Below, piece after piece: positions 1 through 8,256 of a DNA stretch of 64,000 nt. Below the pieces are notes generated by a model. That model ran no database searches. It saw only the letters and a list, made by a program, of their open reading frames with translations, and was not told where the DNA came from. The position numbers were made by a program, and so were the translations under genes. The stretch's first letter is position 1, and every line of letters starts with the position of its first letter. Source of the stretch: an uncultured Faecalibacterium sp. (GTDB lineage Bacteria; Bacillota; Clostridia; Oscillospirales; Ruminococcaceae); contig CAKSYT010000005.1 in the NCBI GenBank assembly GCA_934524985.1, forward strand, positions 62,001-126,000, read 5' to 3'.

Positions 1-575
1 ACACTGCACAGCAGAATGCTCACCAGCGTGATCAGCGCGGCGGTGCTGATCTTCTGGAAGCCGCCGGGCACCTCGTGCCGTCCGCACCACAGCAGGTACC
101 AGCTGGCCGCCAGCCCCGCCCCGGCAGCTGCCAGCGCGCTGCGTAGGTTGCCGCCGAACATCATGGCAAAGCAGAACGCCCCGCACAGCCCGGACAGCAG
201 CTGCACATGATCTTTGGGGAAGGGCAGCCGCCGCGCCAGCACCAGACGGCTCTCGGCTTCGTCCAAGGTCATTCCGGTCTGGGCGATTTGGCGGGAAAGC
301 TCGTTCACCGCCGCCACCCGCCCCAGATGGGTGGTGCGCACCGGCACGTTGCGCACTTCGCTGATCTCGGCAGTGCCGGCACTGGCAAAAATGCCGTTGG
401 TCAGCACATAAACGTGGAATTCCCGCAGATGGAAGCTGCGCGCCATGATCTCCATGGTCTGCTCCACCCGGAACACCTCCGCGCCGTTTTCCAGCAGGGT
501 CTGCCCTGCGGCCATGATAAAATCCATGATGCGGCGGCGCAGCTCTTCATCGGGAAAAGGGTCTCTGCTGTTCAT
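1..575 (-). CDS. ThrE-type threonine/serine exporter, N-terminal part (runs off left edge)
   Basis: Reading from ATG at 575 gives an open frame to the window edge with no stop, so the 3' end is missing. The visible 191 residues begin MNSRDPFPDEELRRRIMDF and include LLENGAEVFRVEQTM, the conserved start of the ThrE N-terminal (DUF1212) domain. This is followed by the TNGIFAS region and then hydrophobic, Gly/Ala-rich segments typical of the first membrane helices. In the family this domain belongs to membrane exporters of threonine and serine. A good Shine-Dalgarno (aaggag) precedes the ATG. The gene is transcribed away from the methionine locus and has its own promoter and a leader terminator. 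The family call is firm; the substrate is inferred. Confidence 0.85.
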   Translation of the reverse strand, partial: MNSRDPFPDEELRRRIMDFIMAAGQTLLENGAEVFRVEQTMEIMARSFHLREFHVYVLTNGIFASAGTAEISEVRNVPVRTTHLGRVAAVNELSRQIAQTGMTLDEAESRLVLARRLPFPKDHVQLLSGLCGAFCFAMMFGGNLRSALAAAGAGLAASWYLLWCGRHEVPGGFQKISTAALITLVSILLCS

Positions 576-644
576 TGCCTGCTCTCCTTGCAAAAGATGA
601 TACCCTATTTTATCATGTGCACCAGCCGCATACAAGAGCATATA

Positions 645-741
645 ATAAAAAACCGCCACCCCGGCAGGTGACGGTTTTTCTTTGGATAAAAGTTAAACTA
701 AAAACCTAAAGGGCCAACCGCTTGTCGCAGTGCCTTTTGTA
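645..741 (-). promoter_or_regulatory. leader RNA of thrE ending in an intrinsic terminator (candidate attenuator)
   Basis: Downstream of the minus-strand promoter at 747-775 the predicted transcript is about 95 nt long. It ends in a GC hairpin (arms AACCGTCACC and GGTGGCGGTT, with one G-T pair) followed by six U residues. The terminator lies about 70 nt before the thrE start, so it must be read through for the gene to be expressed. The leader has no ATG-initiated peptide frame. It could be a riboswitch-like attenuator or a free small RNA; no known class was recognised. Confidence 0.5.
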
Positions 742-746
742 GTTAT

Positions 747-775
747 AGTATATCCTTTTTTGTGCGCATTGTCAA
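747..775 (-). promoter_or_regulatory. sigma-A promoter for the thrE transcript
   Basis: On the minus strand there is a perfect -35 box TTGACA (770-775), a 17-nt spacer and the -10 box TATACT (747-752). Confidence 0.8.
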
Positions 776-837
776 GCAAAATGGGTGCGGCAGCAGGCCG
801 GTAGCCATATCCCTACCCAAAAACTTCGTTGAAGGTG

Positions 838-866
838 TTGACAAATGCCGCCGATGGGGTTATTAT
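838..866 (+). promoter_or_regulatory. sigma-A promoter of the methionine operon
   Basis: TTGACA at 838-843 and TATTAT at 861-866 are separated by 17 nt. Transcription would start near 873, just before the T-box leader. It faces away from the thrE promoter. Confidence 0.85.
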
Positions 867-872
867 AGTGTC

Positions 873-1180
873 AATATCACAAAAATGGCTGTGAAGAGAA
901 GAGTAGGCCTTCGCATTGATCCTTACCAGAGAGCCCGGGCGGTGGAAAAGGGCAGGAAACAGGAAGCTGAAAATGGTCTCGGAGCCGTGCGGACGAGGCG
1001 CAGGAGTGCTAAGCCCGCAACGGGATGCGCCCGTTACAGCGTCCGGCTGTAAGCAGCACACGCTGCCGCAGCATCGAGGCTGTATCCGTAAGGATGCAGT
1101 GAACCAAGGTGGTACCACGGAAGTATGTTCATGCCTCCGTCCTTGCAGAGCCTAAGGCTTGTAAGGACGGGGGCATTTTT
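873..1180 (+). promoter_or_regulatory. T-box leader, methionine specifier
   Basis: The leader carries the family landmarks in order: an AGAGAG motif in stem I (about 930), a specifier region with ATG at 973-975, the T-box proper AACCAAGGTGGTACCACGG (1102-1120), and an intrinsic terminator at 1132-1180. The terminator has arms TGCCTCCGTCCTTGCA and TGTAAGGACGGGGGCA followed by five T. Uncharged tRNA-Met would stabilise the antiterminator and allow transcription of metQNI and probably the genes behind it. Reading ATG as the specifier is inference from its position and from the regulated genes. Confidence 0.9.
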
Positions 1181-1265
1181 CATGCGTCCGTTCAAGGCCG
1201 CGCGCGGAAAGGTGCCGTGCGGGCCGCAGTACATAATAGAGAACAAATAGAGAGGGAACAAAACT

Positions 1266-2180
1266 ATGATTACTCGTCGCGATTTTCTGAAAGTTACCGG
1301 TGTGGCAGCCGCAGCCGCTGCCCTGACTGCCTGCGGTGGTTCTTCTTCCACTGCTTCTTCCGCTGCTGCATCCGGCAGCGTGGCATCCTCTGCCGCAGCT
1401 AAGCTGGACAAGATCAAGGTGGCTGTGCCCAACGATACCACCAACGAGGCCCGCGCCCTGACCCTGCTGGAGAAGAATGGCTTCTTCAAGCTGAAAGCAG
1501 ATGCTGGCCTGACCGCCACCAAGAACGACATTGAGGAGAACCCCCTGAACGTCACTGTGGACGAGGTGGAGGCCGCTCAGGTGCCCAACGTTCTGCAGGA
1601 CGAGGACTACGCCGTCATTAACTCCAACTACGCCATCTCTGCCGGTCTGGACCCCATGACCGATGCACTGGCCATGGAGGACGGCTCATCTGCTTACGTC
1701 AACATTCTGGTCTGCAAGGACGGCAATCAAGAGGAGCCCAAGATCAAGGCTCTGGCCGCTGCTCTGCAGAGCCAGAAGGTGAAGGACTTCATGGATGAGA
1801 CCTACAAGGGCGCCGTGGTGTCCGTTGTGGAGAACCCCACCGACGGCTATGATTCCACTGTGGACTACGATGCTCTGAACGGCCAGACCGTCAGCTGCGC
1901 CGCTACTCCCGCTCCCCACTGCGAAGTGCTGGAGATCTGCAAGGAGATCCTTGCCGCCAAGGGCATCACGCTGGATATCCAGGAGTACGACGACTATGTG
2001 ATCCCCAACCAGATCGTTGAGGACGGTCAGGTCGATACCAACTACTTCCAGCATCAGCCGTATCTGGACAACTTCAACGCCGAAAAGGGTACCCATCTGG
2101 TATCTGTTGCCGGTATTCACGTGGAGCCCATGGGCATCTACGGCGGCAAGCAGGACAGTCTGGCACCCATCGAGGGTTGA
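1266..2180 (+). CDS. metQ: methionine ABC transporter substrate-binding lipoprotein
   Basis: This 304-residue protein of the NLPA/MetQ family captures methionine outside the membrane for MetNI. The N-terminus has a twin-arginine motif (TRRDFLK) and a lipobox LTAC, followed by a Ser/Ala-rich linker. It therefore looks like a lipoprotein exported by Tat or by Sec with an RR start. The mature part contains the family segments KIKVAVPNDTTNEARAL, YAVINSNYAISAGL and NYFQHQPYLDNF. It is the first gene after the Met T-box and is followed 36 nt later by metN. Substrate specificity is inferred from the T-box and from the MetY/MetA neighbours. Confidence 0.92.
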   Translation: MITRRDFLKVTGVAAAAAALTACGGSSSTASSAAASGSVASSAAAKLDKIKVAVPNDTTNEARALTLLEKNGFFKLKADAGLTATKNDIEENPLNVTVDEVEAAQVPNVLQDEDYAVINSNYAISAGLDPMTDALAMEDGSSAYVNILVCKDGNQEEPKIKALAAALQSQKVKDFMDETYKGAVVSVVENPTDGYDSTVDYDALNGQTVSCAATPAPHCEVLEICKEILAAKGITLDIQEYDDYVIPNQIVEDGQVDTNYFQHQPYLDNFNAEKGTHLVSVAGIHVEPMGIYGGKQDSLAPIEG

Positions 2181-2216
2181 TCTACCATCGAGGGATAATC
2201 TAAAGGAGCAATTTCT

Positions 2217-3230
2217 GTGATCGAACTCAAGTACCTTTCCAAGACCTTCCAGATGAAGGATGGCGCGGTGAAAGCGCTGCAGAACATCAACCTCACCATT
2301 CCCGATGGCTCCATCTACGGCATCATCGGTATGTCCGGTGCGGGCAAATCCACGCTGGTGCGCTGCATCAACCTGTTGGAGCGCCCCACCGGCGGCAGTG
2401 TGGTGATCGACGGCGTGGCTATGGAGACTTTGTCTCCCGCCTCGCTGCGCAAGCGCCGCCGGGAGATCACCATGATCTTCCAGCAGTTCAACCTGCTCAT
2501 GCAGCGCACCTGCCTGAAGAACGTCTGCTTCCCCATGGAGCTGGCGGGCGTGAAGAAGGCCGAGGCGGAAAAGCGTGCCATGGAGCTGCTGGAGATGGTG
2601 GGTCTGCCGGATAAGGCCAACGCCTACCCGGCACAGCTGTCCGGCGGTCAGAAGCAGCGCATCGCCATTGCCCGCGCACTGGCTACCAACCCCAAGGTGC
2701 TGCTGTGCGACGAGGCCACCAGTGCGCTGGACCCCAACACCACCCACTCCATCCTGACCCTGATCAAGGATATCAACCGCAAGCTGGGCATCACCGTGGT
2801 GGTCATTACCCACCAGATGAGCGTGGTGGAGGAAATCTGCGACAGCGTGGCCATTCTGGACGGCGGTGTGGTCGTGGAACAGGGCTCGGTACAGGAAATT
2901 TTTGCAAACCCCAAAACGGCGGCTGCCAAGCGTCTGGTGGCCCCCAACGGCGGCAGCGCAGCGCGGGACCTTTCCTGCTTTGCGCCGGATGACCATGTGG
3001 TGCGCGTTACCTTTAACGGTTCCTCCACCGCAAAGCCGCTGGTGGCAAGCCTTGCCGCCGAAAAGGGCATTCTGGTGTCGGTGCTCAGCGCCGATACCCG
3101 TGATCTGAGCGGCCAGTGCTACGGCTCCATGCTGCTCAAGCTGCCCGCAGAGCTTGCGGTCGCACAGCAGGCTGTGGAGTATATGCGCAGCCAGTCTGGC
3201 GTAACGGTAGAGGAGGTGACCGGTATATGA
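2217..3230 (+). CDS. metN: methionine ABC transporter ATP-binding protein
   Basis: A 337-residue ABC ATPase powering methionine import. It starts at GTG (2217) preceded by aaaggag. Walker A is GMSGAGKS (residues 38-45), the signature is LSGGQKQR (141-148) and Walker B is VLLCDEATSALD (161-172). The last roughly 75 residues form the NIL domain typical of MetN, which binds methionine and mediates trans-inhibition in characterised members. The stop overlaps the metI start (ATGA), indicating translational coupling. Confidence 0.95.
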   Translation: MIELKYLSKTFQMKDGAVKALQNINLTIPDGSIYGIIGMSGAGKSTLVRCINLLERPTGGSVVIDGVAMETLSPASLRKRRREITMIFQQFNLLMQRTCLKNVCFPMELAGVKKAEAEKRAMELLEMVGLPDKANAYPAQLSGGQKQRIAIARALATNPKVLLCDEATSALDPNTTHSILTLIKDINRKLGITVVVITHQMSVVEEICDSVAILDGGVVVEQGSVQEIFANPKTAAAKRLVAPNGGSAARDLSCFAPDDHVVRVTFNGSSTAKPLVASLAAEKGILVSVLSADTRDLSGQCYGSMLLKLPAELAVAQQAVEYMRSQSGVTVEEVTGI

Positions 3231-3883
3231 ATATCGCAGATTATGGCTTTGCCATCTGGGAGACCTTTTATGTAACGGTGCTCTCCACCGCCTTTGCGCT
3301 GGTGCTGGGTCTGCCGCTGGGCGTGCTGCTGGTAGCCGGTGACAAGGATGGCATTCTGCCCCTGCCCGGCTGGCTGATGCACCTGATCAATATCGTCATC
3401 AACATTCTGCGCAGCGTGCCCTTCCTGATTTTGATGATCTGTGTGTTCCCGCTTACCCGCGCTATCGTGGGCACTACGGTGGGCACCAAGGCCACCATCG
3501 TTCCGCTGGTGGTCGCCGCCTTCCCCTTTGTGGCACGTCTGGTGGAGACCAGCCTGCGGGAGCTGGACGAGGGCGTAGTGGAAGCTGCCCAGAGCATGGG
3601 CGCGACCCCCTTCCAGATCATCACCAAGGTCATGATCCCGGAGTGCCTGCCCGGCCTGATCTCCAGCATGACCACCGCGCTGACCACCATTCTGGGCTAT
3701 TCCGCCATGTCCGGCGTCATCGGCGGCGGTGGTCTGGGCAAGATCGCCCTGTCCTACGGCTACTACCGCTACCAGACCAACATCATGATCGTCTGTGTGG
3801 TGCTGCTGGTGCTGATGGTGCAGGCGTTCCAGTCTGTGGGTACCCTGTGGGCCACCAAGAGCGATAAGCGCCTGCGGAAATAA
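3227..3883 (+). CDS. metI: methionine ABC transporter permease
   Basis: A 218-residue inner-membrane permease with about five hydrophobic helices. It has the EAA-type loop that contacts MetN (VVEAAQSMGATPFQIITKV) and the MetI hallmark end region GYSAMSGVIGGGGLGKIA. The ATG at 3227 overlaps the metN stop by four nucleotides and is preceded by gaggaggtg within metN. That makes it preferable to the longer upstream reading of the same frame. It forms the transmembrane dimer of the MetNIQ importer. Confidence 0.95.
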   Translation: MNIADYGFAIWETFYVTVLSTAFALVLGLPLGVLLVAGDKDGILPLPGWLMHLINIVINILRSVPFLILMICVFPLTRAIVGTTVGTKATIVPLVVAAFPFVARLVETSLRELDEGVVEAAQSMGATPFQIITKVMIPECLPGLISSMTTALTTILGYSAMSGVIGGGGLGKIALSYGYYRYQTNIMIVCVVLLVLMVQAFQSVGTLWATKSDKRLRK

Positions 3884-3898
3884 GAAGCTTTGTTTTTT

Positions 3899-3937
3899 CG
3901 ATTCCCCGCCGGAGGCAGCCCCTCCTGCGGGGAATCG
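3899..3937 (+). terminator. GC-rich hairpin between metI and metY
   Basis: Inverted repeat with arms CGATTCCCCGC and GCGGGGAATCG, with inner pairing CGGAGG/CCTCCT. No clear U-run follows on the plus strand, so it may protect or weakly attenuate the transcript rather than end it. Confidence 0.4.
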
Positions 3938-3975
3938 TCCTTCCCGACCAAAAAACCAGCAAAGGAGTATGTTGT

Positions 3976-5250
3976 ATGAACCGTGATACCATCTGTGTGC
4001 AGGGCGGCTACACCCCCGGCAACGGCGAACCCCGTCAGATCCCCATCATCCAGTCCACCACCTTCAAGTACGCCACCAGCGAGGACATGGGCAAGCTGTT
4101 CGATCTGGAGGCAGACGGCTATTTCTATTCCCGCCTGCAGAACCCCACCTGCGACATGGTAGCCAAAAAGATCTGCGAGCTGGAAGGCGGCACCGCCGCC
4201 ATGCTTACCTCCAGCGGACAGGCCGCAAACTTCTTTGCGCTGTTCAATATCTGCGAGGCCGGGGATCACATCGTGGCCTCCAGCACCATCTACGGCGGTA
4301 CCTTCAACCTCATCTCGGTCACTATGGCAAAGATGGGCATCACCGCCACCTTTGTAGACCCCCTGTGCACCGAGGAGGAGCTGAACGCCGCCTTCCAGCC
4401 CAACACCAAGGTGGTGTTCGGCGAGACCATCGCAAACCCCGCCCTGACCGTGCTGGACATTGAAAAGTTTGCCAAGGCTGCCCACGCCCACGGCGTGCCG
4501 CTGATGGTGGACAACACCTTCCCCACACCGGTCAACTGCCGCCCCTTTGAGTGGGGCGCGGACATCGTGACCCACTCCACCACCAAGTATATGGACGGTC
4601 ACGGCGCAGTGCTGGGCGGTGCCATCGTGGACGGCGGTAAGTTCGACTGGATGGCCCACGCCGAGAAGTTCCCGGGTCTGTGCACCCCGGACGACAGCTA
4701 CCACGGCATCACCTATGCCGAGCGCTTCGGCAAGGAGGGGGCTTTCATCACCAAGGCCACCGCGCAGCTGATGCGGGACTTCGGCTCCATGCAGTCCCCC
4801 ATGAACGCCTATATGCTGAACCTTGGTCTGGAAAGCCTGCACGTTCGAATGCAGCGCCACTGCGCCAACGGCATGGCGGTGGCACAGTTCTTGGAGAACC
4901 ACCCCAAGGTGGCCTATGTGAACTACTGCGGGCTGGAAAGCAGTCCCTACCACGCACTGGCGCAGAAGTACCTGCCAAACGGCAGCTGCGGCGTGGTGAG
5001 CTTTGGTCTGGCGGGTGGACGTCAGGCTGCCAGCACCTTTATGAAGGAGCTGAAGCTTGCCGCCATCGAGACCCATGTGGCGGATGCCCGCACCTGCTGC
5101 CTGAACCCTGCCTCCAGCACCCACCGTCAGATGAACGACGAGCAGCTGGCTGCCGCCGGTGTGCCCGCCGAGCTGGTGCGCATGAGCTGCGGTCTGGAAT
5201 CCGCGGAGGATCTCATTGCCGATATCGCACAGGCGCTGGATAAGGTGTGA
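3976..5250 (+). CDS. metY: O-acetylhomoserine sulfhydrylase (PLP enzyme)
   Basis: This 424-residue member of the Cys/Met-metabolism PLP family makes homocysteine from O-acetylhomoserine and sulfide. Visible landmarks are SSGQAANFFALF (79-90, phosphate and ring binding), VDNTFPTP (178-185) and the PLP lysine in HSTTKYMDGHG (K204). The length and the long insertion before the C-terminal domain fit MetY rather than cystathionine gamma-synthase, which is usually about 380 residues. MetA downstream has the acetyl-CoA-type residue, which supports the assignment. It has a good Shine-Dalgarno (aaaggag) and lies within the methionine locus. Confidence 0.93.
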   Translation: MNRDTICVQGGYTPGNGEPRQIPIIQSTTFKYATSEDMGKLFDLEADGYFYSRLQNPTCDMVAKKICELEGGTAAMLTSSGQAANFFALFNICEAGDHIVASSTIYGGTFNLISVTMAKMGITATFVDPLCTEEELNAAFQPNTKVVFGETIANPALTVLDIEKFAKAAHAHGVPLMVDNTFPTPVNCRPFEWGADIVTHSTTKYMDGHGAVLGGAIVDGGKFDWMAHAEKFPGLCTPDDSYHGITYAERFGKEGAFITKATAQLMRDFGSMQSPMNAYMLNLGLESLHVRMQRHCANGMAVAQFLENHPKVAYVNYCGLESSPYHALAQKYLPNGSCGVVSFGLAGGRQAASTFMKELKLAAIETHVADARTCCLNPASSTHRQMNDEQLAAAGVPAELVRMSCGLESAEDLIADIAQALDKV

Positions 5251-5355
5251 TTCCCTCCCGCGACAAATGTGAAATCAAAAATCATGATACCCCTGAAGAT
5301 GGCAAAGCGAACGCGGCGCCATTTTTGAATCGTCTAGCAAAGGAGCGACTTCCCT

Positions 5356-6294
5356 ATGCCGCTGATCATCCCCAAGACCTTACCCGCCTTTGACGCCCTG
5401 TATGAAGAAAACGTCTTTGTCATGCACCGGGAGCGGGCGCTGGCGCAGCATATCCGTCCGCTGGAAATTCTGATCCTGAACCTGATGCCCACCAAGATCG
5501 CCACCGAGACCCAGATCGCCCGACTGCTGGCAAACACCCCGCTGCAGGTGCACATGACCCTGCTGCAAACTGCCAGCCACTCTGCCACCCATGTGTCGGC
5601 TGCGCACCTTGAGGCCTTTTACAAGACCTTTGACGAGGTGAAGAACAACCGCTACGACGGCATGATCATCACCGGCGCGCCGGTGGAGACCATGGATTTC
5701 GAGCAGGTGGACTACTGGAACGAGCTGTGCGAGATCATGGACTTCAGCGAAACGAACGTCTACTCCACCCTTCATGTCTGCTGGGGCGCACAGGCCGGGC
5801 TGTACTACCACTACGGCGTGCGCAAGCAGCTGCTGCCGGAAAAGATGTTTGGCGTGTTCGAGCACCGGGTCACCCGTCCGGCAAACCCGCTGGTGCGCGG
5901 CTTTGATGAGGTGTTCTACGCCCCCCACAGCCGCCACACCGGTATCTGCCGGGAGGATGTGGACAACTGCGCCGCCCTGCGCATTCTGGCCGAGAGCGAC
6001 GCCGCCGGGCCCTTCCTGATGAGCACCGAGAACGGGCGGCAGATCTTTGTCACCGGCCACCCGGAGTATGATAAATACACGCTGGATGCCGAGTATAAGC
6101 GGGACGTGGCCAAGGGCCTGCCCATCCATGTGCCCGCCAACTACTACCCGGACGACGACCCCGCAAAGCCGCCGCTGTTCCGCTGGCGTGCCCACGCCCA
6201 CCTGCTGTATGAAAACTGGCTGAACTATTATGTCTACCAGAACACCCCCTACGACTTGGGTGAGATCCAGCGGGTCAAGCACGAAGAAGCATAA
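5356..6294 (+). CDS. metA: homoserine O-acetyltransferase, MetA type
   Basis: A 312-residue MetA-family acyltransferase that activates homoserine for methionine synthesis. The catalytic triad is visible as Cys142 (HVCWGAQ), His235 and Glu237 (TGHPEYDKY). Residue 111, in [11 protein letters not shown], is Glu. In characterised MetA enzymes Glu111 goes with acetyl-CoA use and Gly111 with succinyl-CoA, so acetylation is predicted. That matches MetY next door. A roughly 105-nt gap separates it from metY, with aaaggag before the ATG. A strong terminator follows, ending the locus. Confidence 0.93.
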   Translation: MPLIIPKTLPAFDALYEENVFVMHRERALAQHIRPLEILILNLMPTKIATETQIARLLANTPLQVHMTLLQTASHSATHVSAAHLEAFYKTFDEVKNNRYDGMIITGAPVETMDFEQVDYWNELCEIMDFSETNVYSTLHVCWGAQAGLYYHYGVRKQLLPEKMFGVFEHRVTRPANPLVRGFDEVFYAPHSRHTGICREDVDNCAALRILAESDAAGPFLMSTENGRQIFVTGHPEYDKYTLDAEYKRDVAKGLPIHVPANYYPDDDPAKPPLFRWRAHAHLLYENWLNYYVYQNTPYDLGEIQRVKHEEA

Positions 6295-6305
6295 GAAACA
6301 TCAGA

Positions 6306-6341
6306 AGCCGCCGCGCAGAAAAACTGCCCGGCGGCTTTTTT
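6306..6341 (+). terminator. intrinsic terminator after metA
   Basis: Arms AGCCGCCG-GCAG and CTGC-CGGCGGCT with a five-A loop, followed by a run of T. Confidence 0.9.
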
Positions 6342-6432
6342 ATACAGGTAGGTATTGTGTGAAAAAAGTACAGGTGGTACAATAAAATACATAAATCGCC
6401 TGAAAAAAGGCGAAAACAGAAAGGGTGGGGTC

Positions 6433-7581
6433 ATGGAACAAAAAGTTTTTGCGGACAAAAGCAGAATGCGGGATTCCGGCGTTGAGCTTTTGAAGGTCAT
6501 TGCGGTCGTTCTGATCGTAATAAGCCATGTGGTGCTGACATTGATAACGGAAAACGAATATATCCCGTATAACGACTATCTTCTGGATTGCACCCATGCA
6601 ACGACCAGTATAACCGTTCTGCTTTTAGTGATTATGCGGCATTTTGGCGCGCTGGGGAACTGGATCTTCTTCGTTGCTTCTGCGTGGTTTTTGCTGGACA
6701 GCACGAAAGTATCCGGGAAGAAAATAATGGGAATGCTGCTGGATATCTGGGTGATCTCCGTTCTGTTCCTTGGAATAACGCTTTTGATCCGGGGCAAGGT
6801 AAGCGGGAAACTTTTCCTTTTCTCGCTTTTTCCAACGCTCTTTGCAAATAACTGGTATCTGACCTGTTATCTGCTATTCTATTCCATCCATCCGTATTTG
6901 AACCGTCTGATCGCCGCGATGACGCAAAAAGAACATCTGAAGATGATCTCTGTGCTGGCGGTGCTGTATATCGGCTTTAACTTTATAAGAGACAGGTTTT
7001 TCTTTCCGAATATGCTGCTGCTCTGGATCAGCGTATATCTGATCGTTGCCTATATCAAGCGCTACTGCATGGGGGTGTATTCCAGCGCAAAAGTAAACAG
7101 CATCCTTCTGCTGTGCGGTGCGGCGGGGGCAGTGGGCATCGTGGTTTTGACCGACCTGCTTGGATTGAAGATCGCTGCACTGTCGGATCAGCTTTTGCGG
7201 TGGGTGAGCAATTTTAATCTTTTTTTGATCCTGATCGCCATTGCGGCGTTTGGGCTGGCCAGAAAGAACCACTTTAAAAATAAAAACGTGAATCACATTG
7301 CAAAGTGTTCCATGCTGATCTATATCATCCATGAGAATATCTTGCTGCGAACCTATGCAAGACCCTATCTCTGGCACTGCATTTTTGACCGGTATGAGTA
7401 TGCCCATCTGTTTTTGTGGGTCTTTTTGTATTCGGCAGGCTGGCTGCTTGCGGCACTTGTGCTCAGCCTGTTTTACGAAAAGAGTATTCAGAAGCTAACG
7501 GCACAGGTAAGCGAAAAAATGCTGAAATGGATAGGCAGCTGGTATCAAAAATACGAGGCTGCCCTGCTGAAGCTGCATTGA
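6433..7581 (+). CDS. integral membrane acyltransferase, acyltransferase-3 family
   Basis: A 382-residue polytopic membrane protein starting MEQKVFADKSRMRDSGVELL. The family signature is at the N-terminus: an Arg, then VELLKVIAVVLIVISHVVL, with the conserved His at the end of the first helix. About ten hydrophobic helices follow. Relatives O-acylate exopolysaccharide, peptidoglycan or other surface sugars; the target here is unknown. The ATG at 6433 is chosen because aaagggtgggg lies just upstream. Base composition and codon use are visibly richer in A/T than in both neighbours, a sign of separate origin. It stands alone between two terminators. Confidence 0.8.
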   Translation: MEQKVFADKSRMRDSGVELLKVIAVVLIVISHVVLTLITENEYIPYNDYLLDCTHATTSITVLLLVIMRHFGALGNWIFFVASAWFLLDSTKVSGKKIMGMLLDIWVISVLFLGITLLIRGKVSGKLFLFSLFPTLFANNWYLTCYLLFYSIHPYLNRLIAAMTQKEHLKMISVLAVLYIGFNFIRDRFFFPNMLLLWISVYLIVAYIKRYCMGVYSSAKVNSILLLCGAAGAVGIVVLTDLLGLKIAALSDQLLRWVSNFNLFLILIAIAAFGLARKNHFKNKNVNHIAKCSMLIYIIHENILLRTYARPYLWHCIFDRYEYAHLFLWVFLYSAGWLLAALVLSLFYEKSIQKLTAQVSEKMLKWIGSWYQKYEAALLKLH

Positions 7582-7613
7582 TAAAGCCGCAGCCTGCCCG
7601 GACTTGATCCCGT

Positions 7614-7661
7614 AAAAAAGGAACCCTCTCAAAGCAAAAACTTTGCAGAGGGTTCCTTTTT
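7614..7661. terminator. bidirectional intrinsic terminator
   Basis: Near-perfect hairpin (AAGGAACCCTCT...AGAGGGTTCCTT) with A-run before and T-run after. It serves the plus-strand acyltransferase and the converging minus-strand operon. Confidence 0.9.
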
Positions 7662-7671
7662 ATGTGATGGA

Positions 7672-8256
7672 TTATTTTTTGCGCTTTGCAGGCTTTTTCT
7701 TGCGCACGCTGTAACCAAAGGTGCCCAGCTTTTTGCCAAGGGCCAGATACTCGCCGTGGCTGTACACGATGAGATTTGCCTTGTCCAGACACAGCTTGCC
7801 TTTTTCGTCCAGCAGGCTCTCGTCCACATCGCAGGCCACCACCTCGGCTAAAAACAGGTCGTGGCTGCCCAGCGGGATGCGCTGGGTGATGCGGCACTCC
7901 AAGTTGACCGGGCTTTCCTCCAGCACCGGGCAGTCGGTCAGCACGCTGCCGGGGGCGGCGTGCAGGCCGCAGGCGGCAAACTTGTCCACGTCGCGGCCGC
8001 TCTTCACGCCGCACCAGTCAATGGCGCGCACCAGCTTTTCGGTGGGCAGATTGATGGCGAACTGCCCGCTCTCGCACAGCAGCTGATGGCTGTACCGCTC
8101 CGGGCGCACGCTGATGGATACCATGCTGGGCTGGGTGCAGATGGTGCCTGTCCAGCCGATGGTGATAAGATTGGGCTTTTCCAGCCCGCCGCAGGATACC
8201 AGTACCGGCGGCTCCGGGTTCAGAAGGGTGCTGCCCTTCCAGCTTTGCTTGCTCAT
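7672..8256 (-). CDS. flavin reductase-like FMN-binding protein
   Basis: A 194-residue protein starting MSKQSWKGSTLLNPEPPVL. It has the flavin-reductase-like fold signatures: PVLVSCGGLEKPNLITIGW, TQPSMVSISVRPERYS and GQFAINLP. A basic tail (RKKKPAKRKK) ends it. Relatives bind FMN and either reduce it with NAD(P)H or act as small flavodoxin-like redox proteins; the physiological partner is unknown. The ATG at 8256 overlaps the stop of the glycosyltransferase upstream (ATGA), so it is the last gene of a three-gene minus-strand operon. Confidence 0.85.
   Translation of the reverse strand: MSKQSWKGSTLLNPEPPVLVSCGGLEKPNLITIGWTGTICTQPSMVSISVRPERYSHQLLCESGQFAINLPTEKLVRAIDWCGVKSGRDVDKFAACGLHAAPGSVLTDCPVLEESPVNLECRITQRIPLGSHDLFLAEVVACDVDESLLDEKGKLCLDKANLIVYSHGEYLALGKKLGTFGYSVRKKKPAKRKK

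Noticed and set aside
645..741. Known riboswitch (preQ1 types) as explanation of the thrE leader
   Set aside because: The leader does not show the conserved segments of those classes as I know them, and the gene is not a queuosine gene.
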